From the NCBI GenBank assembly GCA_030019105.1, contig JASEGY010000130.1, positions 1-7,519 of the forward strand: DNA of 7,519 nt, given 5' to 3'. Position numbers and translations under genes: made by a program. The notes beneath the pieces are model-generated. The model was not told the origin of the DNA. It saw only the letters and a list, made by a program, of their open reading frames with translations, and ran no database searches. Origin of the DNA: a bacterium. Its GTDB lineage: Bacteria > UBA9089 > JASEGY01. Position 1 is the first letter of the stretch; each line of letters starts with the position of its first letter. Below are positions 6,612 through 7,519 of this stretch, one piece after another.

Positions 6612-7379
6612 TTATCCAGCTACATAATTGCAATCAAGAGTTCGAATAAGATGTCCTTCTTCAGCGCCACAACGATCCATATATTCCCAAGTCTGATTAA
6701 GCCCCGCGTCCAGGGTTGTTTCCAACGACCCATGCATGATCTTGAGTTCTATCACTATCTTCTGCACGCCTGATTGGTACGGCCAAATGATCAGCAGGTC
6801 CGTGCGCATCCTGCCCAGTCCGTACTCTCGCTCGATACGCCCGCCACTATTGACAACCCGTTGCAGAAAGGCCTGGAGTAAGAGCTGCGGCCCGGCTTCC
6901 TTGTAGTCGAACCGTTCCACCCAGTGCTCCGAGTGCTCGCGGAAGAACTCCTGGAAGGCGGAGAGAAGTTTGTCCATATTTAAACGACCGTCAGCCGTAA
7001 TATACCACGACGGGTGGAAGGAACTTTCAAAGTTGAGCTGAAAGATGAAATTGAGTTCTCTGGGAATAATTTCGCGATAAATGGCATTAGCAATTTGCAG
7101 TCCTGCCTGTGTCCGGCTTACCAGGCCCAGGTCTGCCACATACTGGATGTCATCCTGACGCACAGACCGGTTAAGGTCTTCTCCCTGCAACATGGGAGCT
7201 ATTACCCGTTGCACCCGCGCTTCAGCGAGCTTGTCCACCAACTGGTCGAGATGGACATCGCGGCGCAGGATGAGCCTCTCCTTTGCCTCTATCACTATCT
7301 CGGCTGTGATAGTAGTTAAGCGGTACTGAACCGCTGGTATTTCGAAGCAAGTCTCATAGCGCGGCGAAACCGCAACCAA
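6612..7379 (-). pseudogene. Truncated paralogue of the ATPase-nuclease gene
   Basis: The open frame of 255 codons matches the intact neighbour from YETCFEI (its residue 255) to YMDRCGAxEGHL (478-489). The whole P-loop ATPase domain is missing, and the last 30 or so residues are replaced by an unrelated tail (RTLDCNYVAG). The middle winged-helix-like part and the nuclease-like core, including MRTDL and VIELK, are kept in frame without stops. By eye, protein identity is about half over the first 120 residues but about 84 percent over the last 112. The ATG at 7379 is probably not a natural start, since sequence before YETCFEI does not match the family. Upstream similarity ends against the heptamer array. 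A residual nuclease-only product is conceivable but there is no good ribosome binding site. Confidence 0.85.
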
Positions 7380-7390
7380 ACCATTACATT

Positions 7391-7488
7391 ATTTCGGATT
7401 TCGGATTTAAAAATCTCCAGTCCGCAATCCGCAATTCGCAATCCGCAATCCGTAATCGTAACACTACAATCCGCAATCGTAACATTCT
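7391..7488. repeat. Period-7 short tandem repeat array
   Basis: From 7391 the sequence parses into about 14 consecutive heptamers: ATTTCGG twice, then degenerate units, then AATCCGC and variants (AATTCGC, AATCCGT, AATCGTA). The phase of seven is held even through degenerate units. The left units are roughly the complement of the right ones (CGGATTT against AATCCGC), so the array is an inverted pair around ATTTAAAAATCTCC. It resembles heptanucleotide STRR-type repeats found in cyanobacteria and in many environmental genomes. It separates the ATPase remnant from the truncated asnB end across the contig junction. Confidence 0.85.
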
Positions 7489-7519
7489 CGCGGACAACGC
7501 AAATGTTGCGGGGTAATAG
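7470..7519. repeat. Terminal direct repeat, right copy
   Basis: Identical over 50 bases to 1-50. Here it is preceded by the heptamer array, which shows that in the continuous molecule the array runs straight into the broken 3' end of asnB. Confidence 0.95.

Noticed and set aside
7391..7519. CRISPR array or integron attC site
   Set aside because: Units are 7 bp with no spacers, no cas gene is present, and the junction hairpin lacks the RYYYAAC/GTTRRRY core boxes.
1..7519. Plasmid or phage genome because the ends overlap
   Set aside because: No replication initiator, mobilisation, capsid or packaging gene is visible, and half the content is a chromosomal-type glycan operon with broken genes.

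Overview
The window looks like a whole short contig from an uncultured bacterium rather than an arbitrary slice. Its first 50 bases and last 50 bases are identical, so it closes on itself as a 7,469-bp unit. No taxonomic marker is present. The mix of a surface-polysaccharide operon, large ATPase/nuclease genes in several copies, miniature insertion elements and heptamer repeats suits a repeat-rich environmental bacterium, but I cannot name a phylum. Every supported gene is on the minus strand.

Layout in transcription order (right to left). At 7391-7488 lies a period-7 repeat array. At about 6612-7379 is a decayed copy of an ATPase-nuclease gene that lacks its ATPase domain, and at about 6545-6591 a scrap of another copy's P-loop region. 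A compact control region (6450-6504) holds a candidate promoter and three copies of an 11-mer. Next come an AT-rich AAA_14/DUF4143-type ATPase gene (5129-6436) and an intact ATPase with a C-terminal PD-(D/E)XK-like nuclease domain (3539-5104). Four tightly coupled genes follow: a NodB-type polysaccharide deacetylase (2637-3530), an unrecognised small membrane-anchored protein (2155-2640), a class I SAM-dependent methyltransferase (1283-2155), and a glutamine-hydrolysing asparagine synthetase (asnB) that starts at 1282.

The asnB gene is broken three times. Two different miniature inverted-repeat elements, 134 bp with an 8-bp target duplication and 150 bp with a 9-bp target duplication, sit 66 bp apart in its glutaminase domain. 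Removing each element with one target copy restores a continuous, family-like protein. The 3' half of the gene is also missing: synthetase similarity fades near base 50 and the sequence runs into the junction repeat.

The last four genes look like part of a cell-surface glycan pathway: deacetylation, methylation and amidotransfer, linked by ATGA, TAATG and TAG/ATG junctions. The two ATPases just upstream appear to be accessory or selfish genes spliced in front of, or read into, that operon. The most interesting points are the paired insertions with clean target duplications, the repeat-marked control region of the AAA_14 gene, the mosaic similarity between the two ATPase-nuclease copies, and the exact terminal redundancy.
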